Positions 33,291 through 45,198 of a stretch of DNA of 64,000 bases are shown here, in pieces. Every line of letters begins with the position of its first letter. Position 1 is the first letter of the stretch. Origin of the DNA: Salticus scenicus (lineage: Eukaryota > Arthropoda > Arachnida > Araneae > Salticidae); contig OZ005648.1 in the NCBI GenBank assembly GCA_963930645.1, positions 270,393,830 to 270,457,829 on the forward strand. The letters run 5' to 3'. Both the position numbers and the translations under genes were made by a program. A model generated the notes under the pieces. That model ran no database searches and was not told the origin of the DNA. It was given only the letters and a program-made list of their open reading frames with translations.

Positions 33291-34489
33291 AGCGTGTTCA
33301 CTCACACACATACATATATCATTGCAAAAATAGTGAAAACGGACTCAGGGAACATCGAAACGTATAGAAACATCAAAATCTCAAAATCTGATTTTTGACA
33401 TGATTACAATACTTTCCTCACTATAGTGTTCAGAAAGTAATAACAGAGAGAGATTAAAATTTCACATAAACGTCAATCTGAAGGATATTTTCATCGTAAA
33501 GATATCAAACCACTTTCAAAATATTATATAGGTACCGGCATGAATATCATAGAGTATGATTTTCCAATTTAAAAAAATTCATAAGTTATTTGGAATTTAC
33601 GATTTACTTAACATATCAGAATAAGGCAAAATTAAGCATAAACTTCCATTTTGAGGATCGTAAATACATTAGACAACTTCAAAACTACATTTATGATATT
33701 TGTTTGAACATGATTAAATACAAATATTCTAATAGGAAAATTTCGTAAATTATTCGTAATTTACGATTTTATCAATATAGCGAAATTGTAAATTTTTCAT
33801 ATAGTATAAATTTTGAGGATTATTGCATTGGAAATACTAGCCTGAAAACTAAACAATGGAATTGGCCCTGATAAAATAAATTAATACATTAGAATACGAT
33901 AAATATATCGAAGTGAACGGTGGATAGTCTATTATGCGGGGATTTCATTCTGTCACTGTATCAAGCTTTGGTCAAATTCATTTTTTTTAAAACTTGATTA
34001 CAATATGTCTCGCACTAGAAATTTATGAGAACATAAATATGATGGGGAACTGAGCTGAGTCCACCTATGCCAACTAGTTTCTTACATTTTTCGGATTTGA
34101 AAGTTGGAATATTGACGAAATTTAGACAATTCAAGAATTTTCTGAATGTAAAAATAAAAATAAAAATTATGTATTATTTAATGAGTAATGACAGGAATTT
34201 TTCAGGTCTAGATGCCGTAAAATAACATTTGAATTGTAAAATTTTTGTCCTAATTTCTGAATTCATAAAAACTAAAATTTGTCACTTAAAATTAGACGTT
34301 TTCACGATTAATCATTTTTAAGTTGGTGTCTACACAGACACTGACACATCAATTTATAATTTTTGGATTTCTCATACCTTAAAAATTGTTTAAGAATTGA
34401 GATGTAAAATTTTCATAAATATCTAATATTTCCATATTTATAGCATAGAGGAAAATTTTTAATTGGTTTTTCATATATGTGTGCCCCCC
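33291..34489. other. Unassigned AT-rich DNA
   Basis: Begins with CACTCACACACATACATA and a diverged ACTTTCCTCACTATAG segment that may be a 3' repeat tail. Otherwise no gene, RNA or element boundary recognised. Confidence 0.4.
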
Positions 34490-34900
34490 AAAATTTTCGT
34501 TCACGCTACGCCTATGCCCCCCCCCCCCCCCTTTATTTATCTACAATTAGTGATCAGCAATCAAATGTTCTGCAGAAGTCTTTTCTTTCCTAATCTTTAT
34601 CAATCTGCAACATAAATAATAATATTAATTTTAAAGTTATTACATTAGATTCTAGAAGTAGAGTTGAAAGAGTTTAAATATTTCTTATTCTACTCTGTAA
34701 TTATTTTTGTATTCCCCCCCTCCCCCATCCTTCCCCCAGATTGTGATCAATTCTAGAAACAATAAAGAAATGGAAGTGCTCAATATTTCTCACATATGTA
34801 ATTGTTTTTAGATCTTTATTGCTGAATTTAATAAATCTTTTTATTTTTCCTCAATTAAATTAAATATTTGTATGTCATATTTATACCAAATGTGTAAACA
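34490..34900. repeat. Poly-C tandem repeat family, copy set A
   Basis: Units of about 170-200 bp opening with a C-run, then ATCAGCAATCAAATGTTCTGC, TTTCTTTCCTAATCTTTATCAATCTGC, a TAGATTCTAGAA block and ATATTTCTCACATATGTAATT. The family recurs at 36190-36740 and at 44990-45179 plus 47604-48400. Confidence 0.7.
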
Positions 34901-35326
34901 TGGGAAAAAAATGAAGAATAATTTTTTCAGGTAGGAAGATTTTTCCCAAATCAGTTTAAGAATATTAATACTCAGTTTGTTTTATGCACATTTGAAACTG
35001 ATAATTAGCTACTGCTACTATTTCTTATATGTATGCAGGGCTCGCATTCCCCCTAATATTCCTAAAATTCCTAAATATTTTAATCATTCCTAAAATTCTC
35101 CTACATTTCTTCCATGAATCCTAAAAAAATGCATCCAAGGCTATTCCAAGGGTCGAGAGTATTATTCATTTCGGTCCAGTTCATATCGAATGCTCTTGTA
35201 TTGTATTTACCGCTTGCATATGCATGTGTAGATTATTTTATTATTGTATTAATTCTTAGTGTTGTTGCATTGAATGATTTTATACTAAATCTCAGCATAT
35301 CATTTCATTTCATTTGCATCCTTATC

Positions 35327-35515
35327 ATGGTTAAAGGTAAAACGAAATTTCAAGACTCGTGGTTGGAAAAAGAATTTGATGGTGTTTTGCTGAGAGAATG
35401 GCTTGAAGCTATAAATAGCGACATTTATTCTACTAAATGTGTTTTATGTTCTGAAAAGTTTTACATATCTGTTACCAGCTTAGTAACAGAACTTATGGAA
35501 CATTGTCGACAATTT
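35327..35515 (+). pseudogene. BED-like zinc-finger fragment of a transposase
   Basis: ATG at 35327 opens a frame containing KTKFQDSWLEKEFDGVLLRE, then W..TKCVLCSEKF..H-x-C. The order K-F-x2-SWL, W, C-x2-C, late H is the N-terminal BED-like zinc finger commonly found in hAT-type transposase genes and domesticated relatives (family knowledge). The frame runs into a 20-base T tract at about 35511 and no DDE domain follows, so only the N-terminal 60 residues or so remain. Upstream in-frame codons (from 35114) are hydrophobic and unlike the family, so I prefer the start at 35327. Confidence 0.55.
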
Positions 35516-36046
35516 TTTTTTTTTTTTTTTTTTTATAGAATTGAGTCAGTGGTAGACAGAAACTCATGTCTTACATTAATAATTTGGAATTCTTCTGCAG
35601 TATAGTAATCTTATACCTTTTTAATTAATTATACATGTGTGGAAATTAGAGAAAAATTGAATCATCTTGCAGAGAAGGTTTAACCATTTCGGGACGGGTG
35701 TATCATATGAAATGGCTGCAAACGTTCCTTCCCACTCGGATGTTTAACATATCACACATCCTTTAAATTCTTTCTGTGGGCAGGCGTAGTTCTATTTAAA
35801 TATGATATGCTCGTCCAGAGAAATAATTTAAAGGCTGTATCATATATAACATGCTCATCCCAAAAGAGTTATACATACAAGACATGTCACAGAAAGCATA
35901 AAAATTTTAAACCACTAGAGATATCAAGTAAAGGGTTTCATCGAACCAAGTACTTAAAATGCAGAAAGCATGATTTACATAAAATAAAATTTACTTTATA
36001 AAAGGGCCGTCTGTTTTATAGATTATTTAAATTTTGATGGAGTAAG

Positions 36047-37061
36047 TAGAGGTGCCAATTATTACGATTTGTCCGTAATTATTACGGATTTACGGCAGTA
36101 ATTACGGCATTACGGGCAACATATAAAAATTACGGATTATATGCTTTTTATAAAGTCACGGATATCGTTCGTTAAAAAAAAAAAAAAGAAACTCCACTAA
36201 CAATCGACGATCAAACACACAACGGAAGCATTCCAATTCACAATCTTTTTCCATCCACAGCGTAAGTGTCAATATTAATTTTAAACTTGCTTTATAAGAT
36301 TCTAGAAACTATAAAGAAATAGAATTACACAATATTTCTTGCTGATTTAATTATTTTTTTACCCTCCCCACCCCCCTCTTTTCTTATCTCCAACCAGCCA
36401 TCGTTGATTAAATGCTCTGCAAAAGCCTTTAGTTTTCCAGTTTTTCTCCATCAGCAACATAAATGTCAATATTCATTTTAAACATGCTTTATTAGATTCT
36501 AGAATCTATAAAGAAGTAGAATTGTTTGATTTCTCATTTATCTAATTATTTATATTTTGACTGCCCCTCGCCGTTTCCCAGCTAGTGATCAGGGAAAAAC
36601 CAAAAAAGTGATAGAAGTGCTCAGTATTTCTCACATATGTAATTATTTTTAGGATTTATTACTGAAGTTGATGAATCTATTTGTTTTTCCTCAATAAATT
36701 TAAAATACATACTATACTATCAAACAAAAGATATGTTAGGTTTTATGCAAGATACATAAAGCAAAAAAATAATAATAATAATGAAAGAGAGATCCAAATG
36801 TTTTTTCCCCCTTCAAAGCAGGTTAAAAAATAATAATAATAAAAAAAAAAATTGTAAGAAGATAAAGAAATACATATTTATAAAGAAATTTTTCGAATTT
36901 TTTAATTAATATATTATATATTTTCTTACAAAAACAGTGCAATTCATTATTATATGTGGGCTTTTGCGTAAAAAATATTCTGTGACACGGTTCACTTCTC
37001 CACGTTGCATAAGTATATAACTCTGATTACTGATAGTTCTTATTGAAAATTGGCACCTCTA
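36047..37061. mobile_element. 1-kb TIR element, TSD AGTAAG
   Basis: The ends are TAGAGGTGCCAATT (36047) and its exact inverse AATTGGCACCTCTA (ending 37061). AGTAAG abuts both (36041-36046 and 37062-37067). The TAGAG terminus is hAT-like; a 6-bp duplication is shorter than the usual 8. Subterminally, TTACGG/CCGTAA occurs at least six times in 36060-36140. The interior includes poly-C family units. No transposase. Confidence 0.82.
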
Positions 37062-37252
37062 AGTAAGGGCTCTTAATTTTATTTGGCTCAACCTGAATAT
37101 AGAAAATAACACAACATTTCCAATTTTAACACGTCAATTATTACCCATTACGCATTTAGAAGTTTTACAATATCATCGGTTTTCCCCTAAAATTTTCCTA
37201 AAATTTTGAAAAAATTTCCTAAAATTCCTCCCTAAAATTTTGAGAAGCCCTA

Positions 37253-39356
37253 ATACTAGGCCTGTGTATGATTAATGTACATACACAAAAATCATATTCT
37301 ATATTTATTTAAAAAATTAGTTATACTTTAACTTAACTAAGTTTTTTTGTCTATTATTAAATAAATTTCTTACAGATTCTGTTTTGTAGATATTTATATG
37401 TTGAAGAAGAATAACTTCATTTAAAACTTTTATATATTTAGTATAATCAATGTATAGTAAAACGTTTTTATAAATTGCTTCTAAATATTAAAATTGTAAA
37501 ACTGTATTGTTTAATACGTCAAAGAGAAAAAAAAAATCTTCCCTTTTTTTATGAAATCTTCTGGTTTTTCAACAAATATCTTCCCTTTTTTTATTAAAAT
37601 TGGTTGGCAAGTATGACATTACTATAGCTTTTAATCATTTTACATACTGCTACACACACTAATGAAAACATCATCAATCCACTAGAGCTTTTCTGTTGCC
37701 AATACATCAAAACTAAATTATATTTTCCTGTAACATAAATGAATCATGGATAGGAATAAATCTTAACAATTAATAGCATTTAAAAGTTGGATTATATACT
37801 ACATGCTTATAGAACTCACTAACATTAATAACAAAATCATTAAAACACAGTGGAAGTTCAAATGAGGTAATACCTTCCCTCAAAAGCCGAATCATTTTTC
37901 AGTGATTCGATTTCTCAGCCTATTTTGTTTTCCTCCCACCCACTTTCATTTCAGATATTTAAAAATTTAAGCTAGATAAGTACGTAAGTTTTTTAAAAAT
38001 TATTTTCAAACAATATTTAAAGACTTTTTTTTTTTTTTTTTTGAATTAGTGGAATTACATAAATAATTTATTATTTAATACAATAAAAGGCATTATTTCT
38101 TAATTTAATTTTCCAACCATATCATTCAGGATTTTATGCCTTTATGTACATTTATATATACAGTAGAAGATTTTTATAACACAAATCTAAAAACACAAGG
38201 TTTTGCATTATATAGAATTTTGCATTATGTAGATCATGTATCATAAATCATTAAACTTGTAAACATGGCCAAATATGTTGAAACATATCAAAACAGAGTA
38301 TACGGTATTTTTAAGTAACATTCCCTGGAACAGAAGTCGGGTAGAAGTTTTGCTGTTAAATTTACTTTATAAATATAGTCTATAGATGCCTGTACCAAAT
38401 CATTCATTGTAGAACTCATTTTCCAAAAAAAGAAAAAAAGTAATAATAGATATTTTTTTTATTAAAAAGCTCTGAATTAAGGAGGTAAAGGAAAACAAAT
38501 GCATCATACTAAGTTCTCTACAGATTAACAGTTTTTTACAAAGTGTTTCTTAACTGCAAAATTTATTGTTTATGTCTGAGAAGTTGTGTGAATTGCATTA
38601 TAATTATCTTTTACTCTCTCTGTCTCAAAATATATATATGTGTGTATAATGTGTGTGAATCCCATGTATAAAGACGACTCATGAGTGGCCACAAAGTTGA
38701 TCATGTACAGAGGCCACAGTCTCTAATGTCTGATGCTTTGATAAAACCTCAATATTAATATTGAAATGGTGATGATTATTTAAAATTGATATTTTCAAGG
38801 TATCGCCTAGCTCTAGTGTTTATATTGAAAATAAAAAAAGCACAAAAACTTTTATTGAAGATATCAAGTAAAGAACATGTATATATATATTTATATATAA
38901 AAATATATTTATGTATATTAACAATCTAAAATTTAAAAAATCTACAAATTTATTAGTGTTGATATTTTTATTTTGTTAAATTTAGGGCATTGAGAAGATT
39001 TCTATGCTTTTTCTTACATTCATTTAAAAAAATTAATGTATTAAATATTTTACTAATAATTTTTAATCCTGATTCATTAATGATATCGTGTATAGTTGTA
39101 ATGAGTTTTAATTTTTAATTTCCTGTAAGATGTAGAATGATTTGAAGAATATTTTTAGGTGCTTTTCTTTTATAGTTGCCCCCCATATTTAGTACTGTCG
39201 TTTTCGTAGTGCTATTTATAGCACTTTATAATTCTTTTGTACATAGTACTTTTTAAGTATTTAAAAGTGCTTAAAGCACTTTTTTTTTTATGTGTAAACT
39301 AAAAATTTTCATGTTTACTTTATTGGATAATAATTTTTGATTTTTTTTTTTTATAG
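37253..39356. other. AT-rich DNA upstream of the first certain RNPS1 exon
   Basis: Only T-runs, TA microsatellites (38625-38645, 38880-38900) and AT-rich sequence. I looked for an upstream RNPS1 exon ending in phase 2 and did not find one. This is presumably intron. Confidence 0.5.
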
Positions 39357-39458
39357 GACTTTAAGTAAAACAGAATCAAAGACTAAAAGTGATGTGAAGA
39401 GGAAATCCCGAAGAAGCAGTGTATCATCTTCATCTAGTAGCAGCAGCAGTAGTTCTGG
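39357..39458 (+). CDS. RNPS1: RNPS1, first certain coding exon (exon A)
   Basis: 102-nt exon between TTTTTTATAG and GTAAGA. It encodes a Lys-rich stretch (TLSKTESKTKSDVKRKSRRS) followed by ten serines, the start of the serine-rich region of RNPS1. The first base completes a codon begun in an unseen upstream exon (phase 2), and the exon also ends in phase 2. RNPS1 is a nuclear splicing activator that joins the exon junction complex periphery and forms ASAP/PSAP complexes with SAP18 and Acinus or Pinin (family knowledge). The identification rests on the downstream RRM exon and collinearity with the known protein. Confidence 0.85.
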
Positions 39459-39569
39459 GTAAGATAATGATTTAGTCATTTCCTTATGATTTCATTCTGA
39501 AAATTAGATTCTATTAAGATATTTCATCTCCAGTGCATTTTGAAATACATGACTTTTTTACTATTTTAG

Positions 39570-39608
39570 TACTCGCAACAAAGATGCTGAAGCAAAGACC
39601 ACTAATAA
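39570..39608 (+). CDS. RNPS1: RNPS1 exon B (39-nt mini-exon)
   Basis: 39 nt between CTATTTTAG and GTAAGT; encodes TRNKDAEAKTTN with both ends in phase 2. It follows exon A after a 111-bp intron. A hydrophilic spacer in the Ser-rich region; its length is a multiple of three, so skipping it would not shift the frame. Confidence 0.75.
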
Positions 39609-40137
39609 GTAAGTTGTAGTCCTAGACAACATTTGTGAATGTATGATTTGAATGAAACATCTGAAAGCATTCCTCAAAGCAGAAAAAATGCAATCGTAAC
39701 AAGTTACTTCTGTCAGAATAATCTTATGTAAACAAAAAGACATTCACAGTCTGTTATTTTCAGGAAATACTAAAATGACATCAATTTTACATATAAATAA
39801 ATATACATATTTTGGATATCTATAATTTTAAATTATGTACATCTTTAAAAAAAATTTTCTCTTAAATTCCAAACATTAATAAATTAATGATATTACATTC
39901 AAATCCAAAATTACCTTTACATGCATAAAGTCACAGATTTCTCAGTAACGGTGAACTATAATTTTATGACAAATTAATACAAGTAATTAATTTAAGATCA
40001 CTACATACATATGATATATAATTGTAGCATGAAACAATAAAAATAGTAATAAAATGTGACAAAGATAGTACAAGGGGGAAAAAAAGGAAAGCTCACAAAT
40101 TTATGTAAAGGTGAATTTGGACATGAGTGTATATCAA
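39609..40137. other. Start of RNPS1 intron between exons B and C
   Basis: AT-rich intronic DNA with no recognised element before the TIR element at 40138. The complete intron is 39609-43303. Confidence 0.6.
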
Positions 40138-42327
40138 TTAAGACTACTATATAACGGTCTGAATCATTTGCCGTTATTTGTCTGTCAAGTCCGTCATTGT
40201 TAAACCTAAGATTACTATATAATAGTCTCATATTATAGTCTTAGATAGTAGTCGGCCATTGCTAAACCTAAGTCTACTATATAGTAGTCTGCCATTGTTA
40301 AACATAAGACTACCATAAAATAGTCTTATACAGTCTCATATAATCTATATGTATAAAAGAGTAAACTCACTGATCACTGACTCAACACGACCGTGGTGAT
40401 TCTATGGAGGTAGAGTCATAATTTTTGGTGAGCAGGTTGATTTTAGGACCTGACGTTCACTAAGACGTGATTTTTTTTTCGGGGGGGAGGGGGGGGGGGG
40501 GCAGAAGGCAAAAACCACCTTTATAAGCATAACTCGACTCCATATTACTTCACAGCGAAGAAATTGCAGATCGGGAGACTAGACTTGAATACAAAACAAT
40601 CATTTTCTGCGATTTTGGATTTTTAAGGGGGATAAAAATGATTTTTGGAGGCACAGAAGGCAAAAACACCTTTATAACTCTGCTCCAAATTACTTCATGG
40701 GGTTGGGGAAGAAATTGTAGATGTGGAGACTAGACTTAAGTAAAAAAAAATCGTTTTCTGCGATTTTGGATTTTTAAGGAGGGGGGGGGGTGAATATGAT
40801 TTTCGGCGGCAAATTTAGCAAAGTACGGATTTTCGAGTAAAATTCTAATAGCTCAAAGATATTTTTTTTTTAAAATGCCAAGCGTCTTCTTGAAGGTATT
40901 TCCAAAAACTCACTTTTTTTTGGAAGGGTTAAGAGGGGACAAATTTGCCCCCCCCCCCTCCCCTTTAGCACTAAATTCATCCGTGGAAATCTATAGGAGC
41001 TACGGTCACAAATTTTAGTGTATGGCTTATTTACGTGTGTCAACACCCATTGTAACAGAATTTTGTGATAGTCCCCCCCCTTTCCCCCTTTGGGGGGGGG
41101 GAATAAACATGTTTCCAAGCATAACTTTGCTTCAAATTATCTCAGTAAGATTAAATTTTATGTGTGAGTTGTTTATGCGTTCCCAACACGCACTATAAAG
41201 ATATTTTACAATATCCTCCCGCCTTTAAAGGGGGGGGGGGGGGCACACTTATAAGAGTAACTGTGCTCCAAATTATCTCAGGATAGCGATTGTTTGATAT
41301 GTAGATTAGTTATACATGCTCTAGACACACACTGCAAAGGGATTTTGTAAAATTCCACCATGTCACCCTTGGGGGTGGGGCTGGGAAAAGCATTTTTCCA
41401 TGTGCAACTCTGCTCTGAACTATCTTAGTCGATTTTTTATGTGTGGGCTGGTTATGTGTTCCTAACCTTGCATTATAGGAGATTTTGGGAAATTTCCTCT
41501 TTTCTCCCTTTAAGGGTGAGGGTAAAAACAGCTCCAAATTATCTCAGGAAAGCGATTTTTTGATATGTCGATTGGTTATGAGTACTCAACACACACAAAC
41601 TACAAAAGGATTATTTGAAATTCCGTGTTATTCCTTCCTCCTTTTGAGGGTTGGGGGGTAAAAAACATGTTTCCATACGTAACTCTGTTCAAAATTATCC
41701 TAGCATGGCAATTTTTGATGTGTGGACTGCTTATTTGTATTCAACACACACTACAGTTGTGATTTTGGGAAATTTCACTCTACCGCCCCTTAGGGGGCAA
41801 GGGGGGCAGAAAACATGTATTCATGCGTAACTCTGCAGTAAATTATCTTAGGAAGGACCTTTTTGATGTGTGGGTCAGTTACATGTATCTAACTCATAAT
41901 ATAAAGGGATTTTGCAAAATTCCCTCTGCCTTCTTTCCTTTAAGAACGGGGCTAAAAAACACATTTTAAAACATAACTCTGCTTTGAATAATCTCAGGAT
42001 CTCGATTTTTTTAATGTGTCGGTTATGTTCGTATAGACAACATGAGCTATAAAGGGATTTTGTGAAATCCCCCCCTCCCCCCCATTAGAATGGTGAATTT
42101 TGGTGCGTGGGTTTTGATTAAATGTATGTACTAATATGCACTTTGATGTGACTTTTGCAAATCTTTCCACTTTACCCGCGAGGGAGGATGCAAGCAAGGC
42201 GCTATTATGATATGGTATTTTGAGAATTCATTTGAATATAATGACCAGCAAAGCCTGCTAGTAGTCTTAGGTTTAGCAATGACGGACAAATGGCGGCGAA
42301 TGATTCAGCCTGTTATATAATAGTGTT
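40138..42327. mobile_element. 2.2-kb TIR element with poly-G/C tandem core
   Basis: The inverted ends are about 70 bp: ACTACTATATAACGGTCTGA at 40144 and the inverse ACTATTATATAACAGGCTGA ending at 42324, then CATT.GCCG..ATTTGTC and CGTCATTG.TAAACCTAAG in both. TTAA lies one or two bases outside each end (40138-40141 and 42325-42328), suggesting a TTAA target, but the fit is not exact. The left subterminal part repeats CTAAG.CTACTATATA.TAGTC and CCATTG.TAAAC. No intact transposase. Confidence 0.72.
40440..42220. repeat. ~150-bp tandem repeat with G/C runs
   Basis: About eleven diverged units, each with a C-run/G-run pair (CCCCCTTT..GGGGG), an AACTCTGCTCCAAATTATCTCAG block, a TTTTTGATGTGTGG block and a CAACACACACTA.AAAGGGATTTTG block. 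It fills the element 40138-42327. Frames through it are artefacts. Confidence 0.78.
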
Positions 42328-42336
42328 AATATTAAT

Positions 42337-42556
42337 CAGGGTGGCCACTAGTCAGGAACCATGGAAAAGTCAGGGAATTTGAGGGTGGAAAAGTCGTGGA
42401 ATAAGCAGAGAATTTTGACAACTTTTGTGGAAATAGGCCATATTTGAAAGCTGTTTATTGTAAATTGTTAAATTATTCGCTAATTTTAGGAAATATTTTG
42501 GGAAAAAAACTGCGTAAGTGAGGGAATTCGGAAAATTTCTAATGTGGGTCACCCTG
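42337..42556. mobile_element. 220-bp hAT-like MITE
   Basis: Ends CAGGGTGGCCAC and, inverted, GTGGGTCACCCTG. CAGGG-type ends fit hAT, but flanking 8-mers do not match, so the insertion is old or the edges are slightly off. It contains GTCAGGGAATTTG near the left end. Confidence 0.6.
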
Positions 42557-43303
42557 TCAATACAAAAACTCTTAACAATTCAAAAGTTTTTAATGCAGCA
42601 ATTAATTTTATGTTGCATCACAAACTTTTGAATTGTTGAAATATGGGTCTTAAAAATCATGATATGAAATTTTGAGTGACGCTATGCTATTAATTAAAAT
42701 ATTTATAGATTTTTTTATTTCATCATTTGCTTTTTTGTTCTGTTATATTCACAGAGTCTCTGGTCATAAGGGAGCTTCCAGAGTAACTTAACCCTTAACT
42801 ATATGCATCTGGTGAAGTTGGGTCATTATTTTAATCTGAACATTCCCTGCAAATCCATTTTCACTGTAGGTTCCTTTGTTAAGAGATTTAATGCACAAAA
42901 TGTCACCATAGAGCGATAACTCCAAAACCAAAAGAAACTCATTTATGCAGAACTTGACTTGACTAGGGCAAGCCAAGTGAGGCCAATGCCCTTGGCCCTC
43001 TTGTCGGGTTGGGCTTCCAAATCAATCGGAAACTTACTTTAAGGCCTTTTTATATTAATAAACTTAAATGAAAGAGTGCGAGTGGGTCCTCAATATAGGG
43101 GGGGGGGGGGGATCCTAGTGAGACTTTCGCCCTGGGCCTCAAGAGTTGTAGATCCACCACTGACACATACATTTTTACTTTTTTTAAAATTACAGTTACC
43201 ACATCTGAATGTGTTGAGCAATTAATAAATAAATACATTTTTTGGCACGTGGGTTACTGTTACTATTATCAGTAATAATAATAATTTATTATTCTTTTTT
43301 TAG
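42557..43303. other. Rest of RNPS1 intron B/C
   Basis: Contains a G-run (43097-43110) in a repeat ending GTTGTAGATCCACCACTGAC near 43160, the type of end also hinted at near 11118. Otherwise AT-rich up to the acceptor TTCTTTTTTTAG at 43303. Confidence 0.5.
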
Positions 43304-43468
43304 ACGCTCTGCATCATCATCATCATCTTCTAGCTCTTCTTCATCATCTAGTTCTGAAGCACGTTCACATTCCAGGTCAAGTTCATCATCTTCAGCATCT
43401 TCCTCCTCTTCATCAAGATCATCAGGTTCTCGTCGACAGAGTGGACGAGGCAAAAGAAATTTAGCTAG
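43304..43468 (+). CDS. RNPS1: RNPS1 exon C (main serine-rich region)
   Basis: 165 nt between TTTTTTTAG and GTATAT, phase 2 at both ends. Encodes RSA, fourteen serines, EARSHSRS, further serine runs and RSSGSRRQSGRGKRNLA. This is the Ser-rich domain that gives the protein its name and is used for splicing activation and protein contacts (family knowledge). It is largely built from TCA/TCT codons, i.e. a triplet repeat, so slippage can alter the number of serines. Its length is a multiple of three. Confidence 0.9.
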
Positions 43469-44065
43469 GTATATAATATTTTTATTTCTGATAAAATATA
43501 TCTTAGTAGATTTACACACACAAATATGTATCCTTTCTAATAATAGTGCAGCAGTAAGCAGTACTATTCTATATAAATTTAAAATGTAAGATTATTTTTC
43601 TTTTTTGTTAGTAACATAACACTGCTTATTGTTGCTAAAATTATAAGGATTTTTTAAATTAAAAATTTTTAATATGTCAACATTATTCAGGGTGCCCAAT
43701 ATGTGGAAGAATCTATGTAAATTACTTTGTACCATACGTATGTATGGAAGAATCTAGATCTATGTAAATTACTTTATTTATGGTATGATTTAAATGTAAT
43801 AATAACTCTCAACAAATTTAATATATATAGGCTATCATATTTGTAGTTAAGCCAGACAATTTTGTGCAGGGTGATTATAATTAAAGTTACGATTTCAAAA
43901 CGCTGTAATTTTAAAACTACCCATCAGAGCGATTTGATATTTTACTAGAACATTCGTGATACAATGATTTTTTGTTTGGGGAAGGAAAAAAGTAATTCCA
44001 ACATGTTCCTATAGATAGCGCTGTCAGGTTAATGTGAGAAGAAACGCCTAAATGGACTCATTAAC
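43469..44065. other. RNPS1 intron C/D, first part
   Basis: AT-rich. ATGTGGAAGAATCTATGTAAATTACTTT is followed by a near-copy about 50 bp later (43699-43775). No gene seen. The whole intron is 43469-49728. Confidence 0.5.
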
Positions 44066-44083
44066 AGGCATGAGATTCTTCTG

Positions 44084-44939
44084 CAGGGTTCATACGCCTC
44101 AGGGAGAACCTGACAATCAGGGAAAACTCAGGGGAAAAAAATCTGTCATAAAATCTCAGGGAAACCTCAGGGAAACTTTCAAAACAAGCACCAAAACCTG
44201 GAAAAACAGGGATCTACTCTGGAAAAAACTGGTACTTGGGCGTTTCCGTGACGTGAAAATCCGATAAGACACGCCTACTAGCATCATGCTGATCCAATGA
44301 AAAACTGGGCACGTTTTTTGCATTATGAACAATCCAATCGTGAAATTCGACCCACCTTTACTCTCTCTAAGAGATTCATTAGCTTGATTTTTCTCCATGG
44401 TTAATTTGTTTTCATTCGATAATCGGCATCTGGTAGCAGCTTTAAATATTTAGTTTGTTATTTAGTCTTATTGATGCACTGTGCACGTGCTTAGCTTAGT
44501 TATTTTATGAGCTTAGGCATTTTATTTCATTTTTTTTTTTTTGTGAGATGGATTTGGGTCAATAGTGACCCTTACAAAGCACAATGTCATTTAATAATCA
44601 TTGGCTAATCAAATTTTTTGAAGCATTTAGTTTAAGGGCAAATTTTTATATAAGGTAATTAAGTTTCCAAGAGTTTGTTATATATATACACATTTCCAAT
44701 TCTGATTAATATTTTATTTTGTCAGAAAAGGATTTTAAAATTAATTTAAAATAAGTTATTCAGATACAAAACATTCTAGGCAATTGGTTTGCTAATATTT
44801 ATTTATATATTTTTTATTTTTAGAAATGGGGGGGGGGATAAAATAAACATCACTAGTTGTCGATATGGAAAAATTATTGATTCTGGGAACTCAGGGAAAA
44901 CTCAGGGAATTTTTTTTCTGAAAATGAGTATGAACCCTG
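44084..44939. mobile_element. hAT-like element (856 bp), possible 5-bp TSD
   Basis: The ends are CAGGGTTCATAC (44084) and its inverse GTATGAACCCTG (44939, inner GAAAATGA). TTCTG precedes and follows it (44079-44083, 44940-44944). CTCAGGGAAA is repeated inside both ends. It appears to be inserted into an older sequence beginning CAGGCATGAGATTCTTCTG (44065), a start shared with 48023. Confidence 0.7.
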
Positions 44940-44989
44940 TTCTGTGGTTTTCCGTTTTTTTTTTTTTTTTCCATTATTTCTGCAATTTT

Positions 44990-45179
44990 TTTTTTTTTTT
45001 TTAATTATTAAATCAAACTCTAATAACAATCAGTGGTCAAACACTCCACAAAAGACTTTAGATTCTCAATCTTTCTCCATCCAAAATATAAACATCAATA
45101 TTCATTTTAAACATGCTTTATCAGATTCTATAACATATAAAAGAAAGAATTTTTCAATATTTCTCACTCATATAATTTT
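44990..45179. repeat. Poly-C repeat family, part interrupted by Copia
   Basis: Carries CAGTGGTCAAACACTCC, CAATCTTTCTCCATCCA, CATGCTTTATCAGATTCTA and AATATTTCTCACTCATATAA, the ordered blocks of the poly-C family seen at 34490 and 36190. It continues at 47604 after the Copia insertion. Confidence 0.75.
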
Positions 45180-45198
45180 TGTTGGTATAATATAAGTA

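Larger units (their letters stand above)
35036..37252. mobile_element. hAT-like remnant (ends CAGGGCT../..AGCCCTA)
   Basis: The left end CAGGGCTCGCATTC (35036) and the inverse of the right end TAGGGCTTCTCAAAA (37252) are similar. CCTAAAATT is repeated just inside both ends. A zinc-finger-like coding fragment lies at 35327-35515. I did not find a matching target duplication, so the boundaries are tentative. The TIR element 36047-37061 is nested inside. Confidence 0.45.

Noticed and set aside
35114..35326. Hydrophobic N-terminal extension of the zinc-finger fragment
   Set aside because: Membrane-like residues unlike any hAT transposase start; the domain begins naturally at the ATG at 35327.
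43289..43519. Acidic open frame on the minus strand (DDDDDAE.., EEED..)
   Set aside because: It is the complement of the RNPS1 serine-codon repeat; poly-Ser TCA/TCT reads as Asp/Glu runs on the other strand. No independent gene signal.
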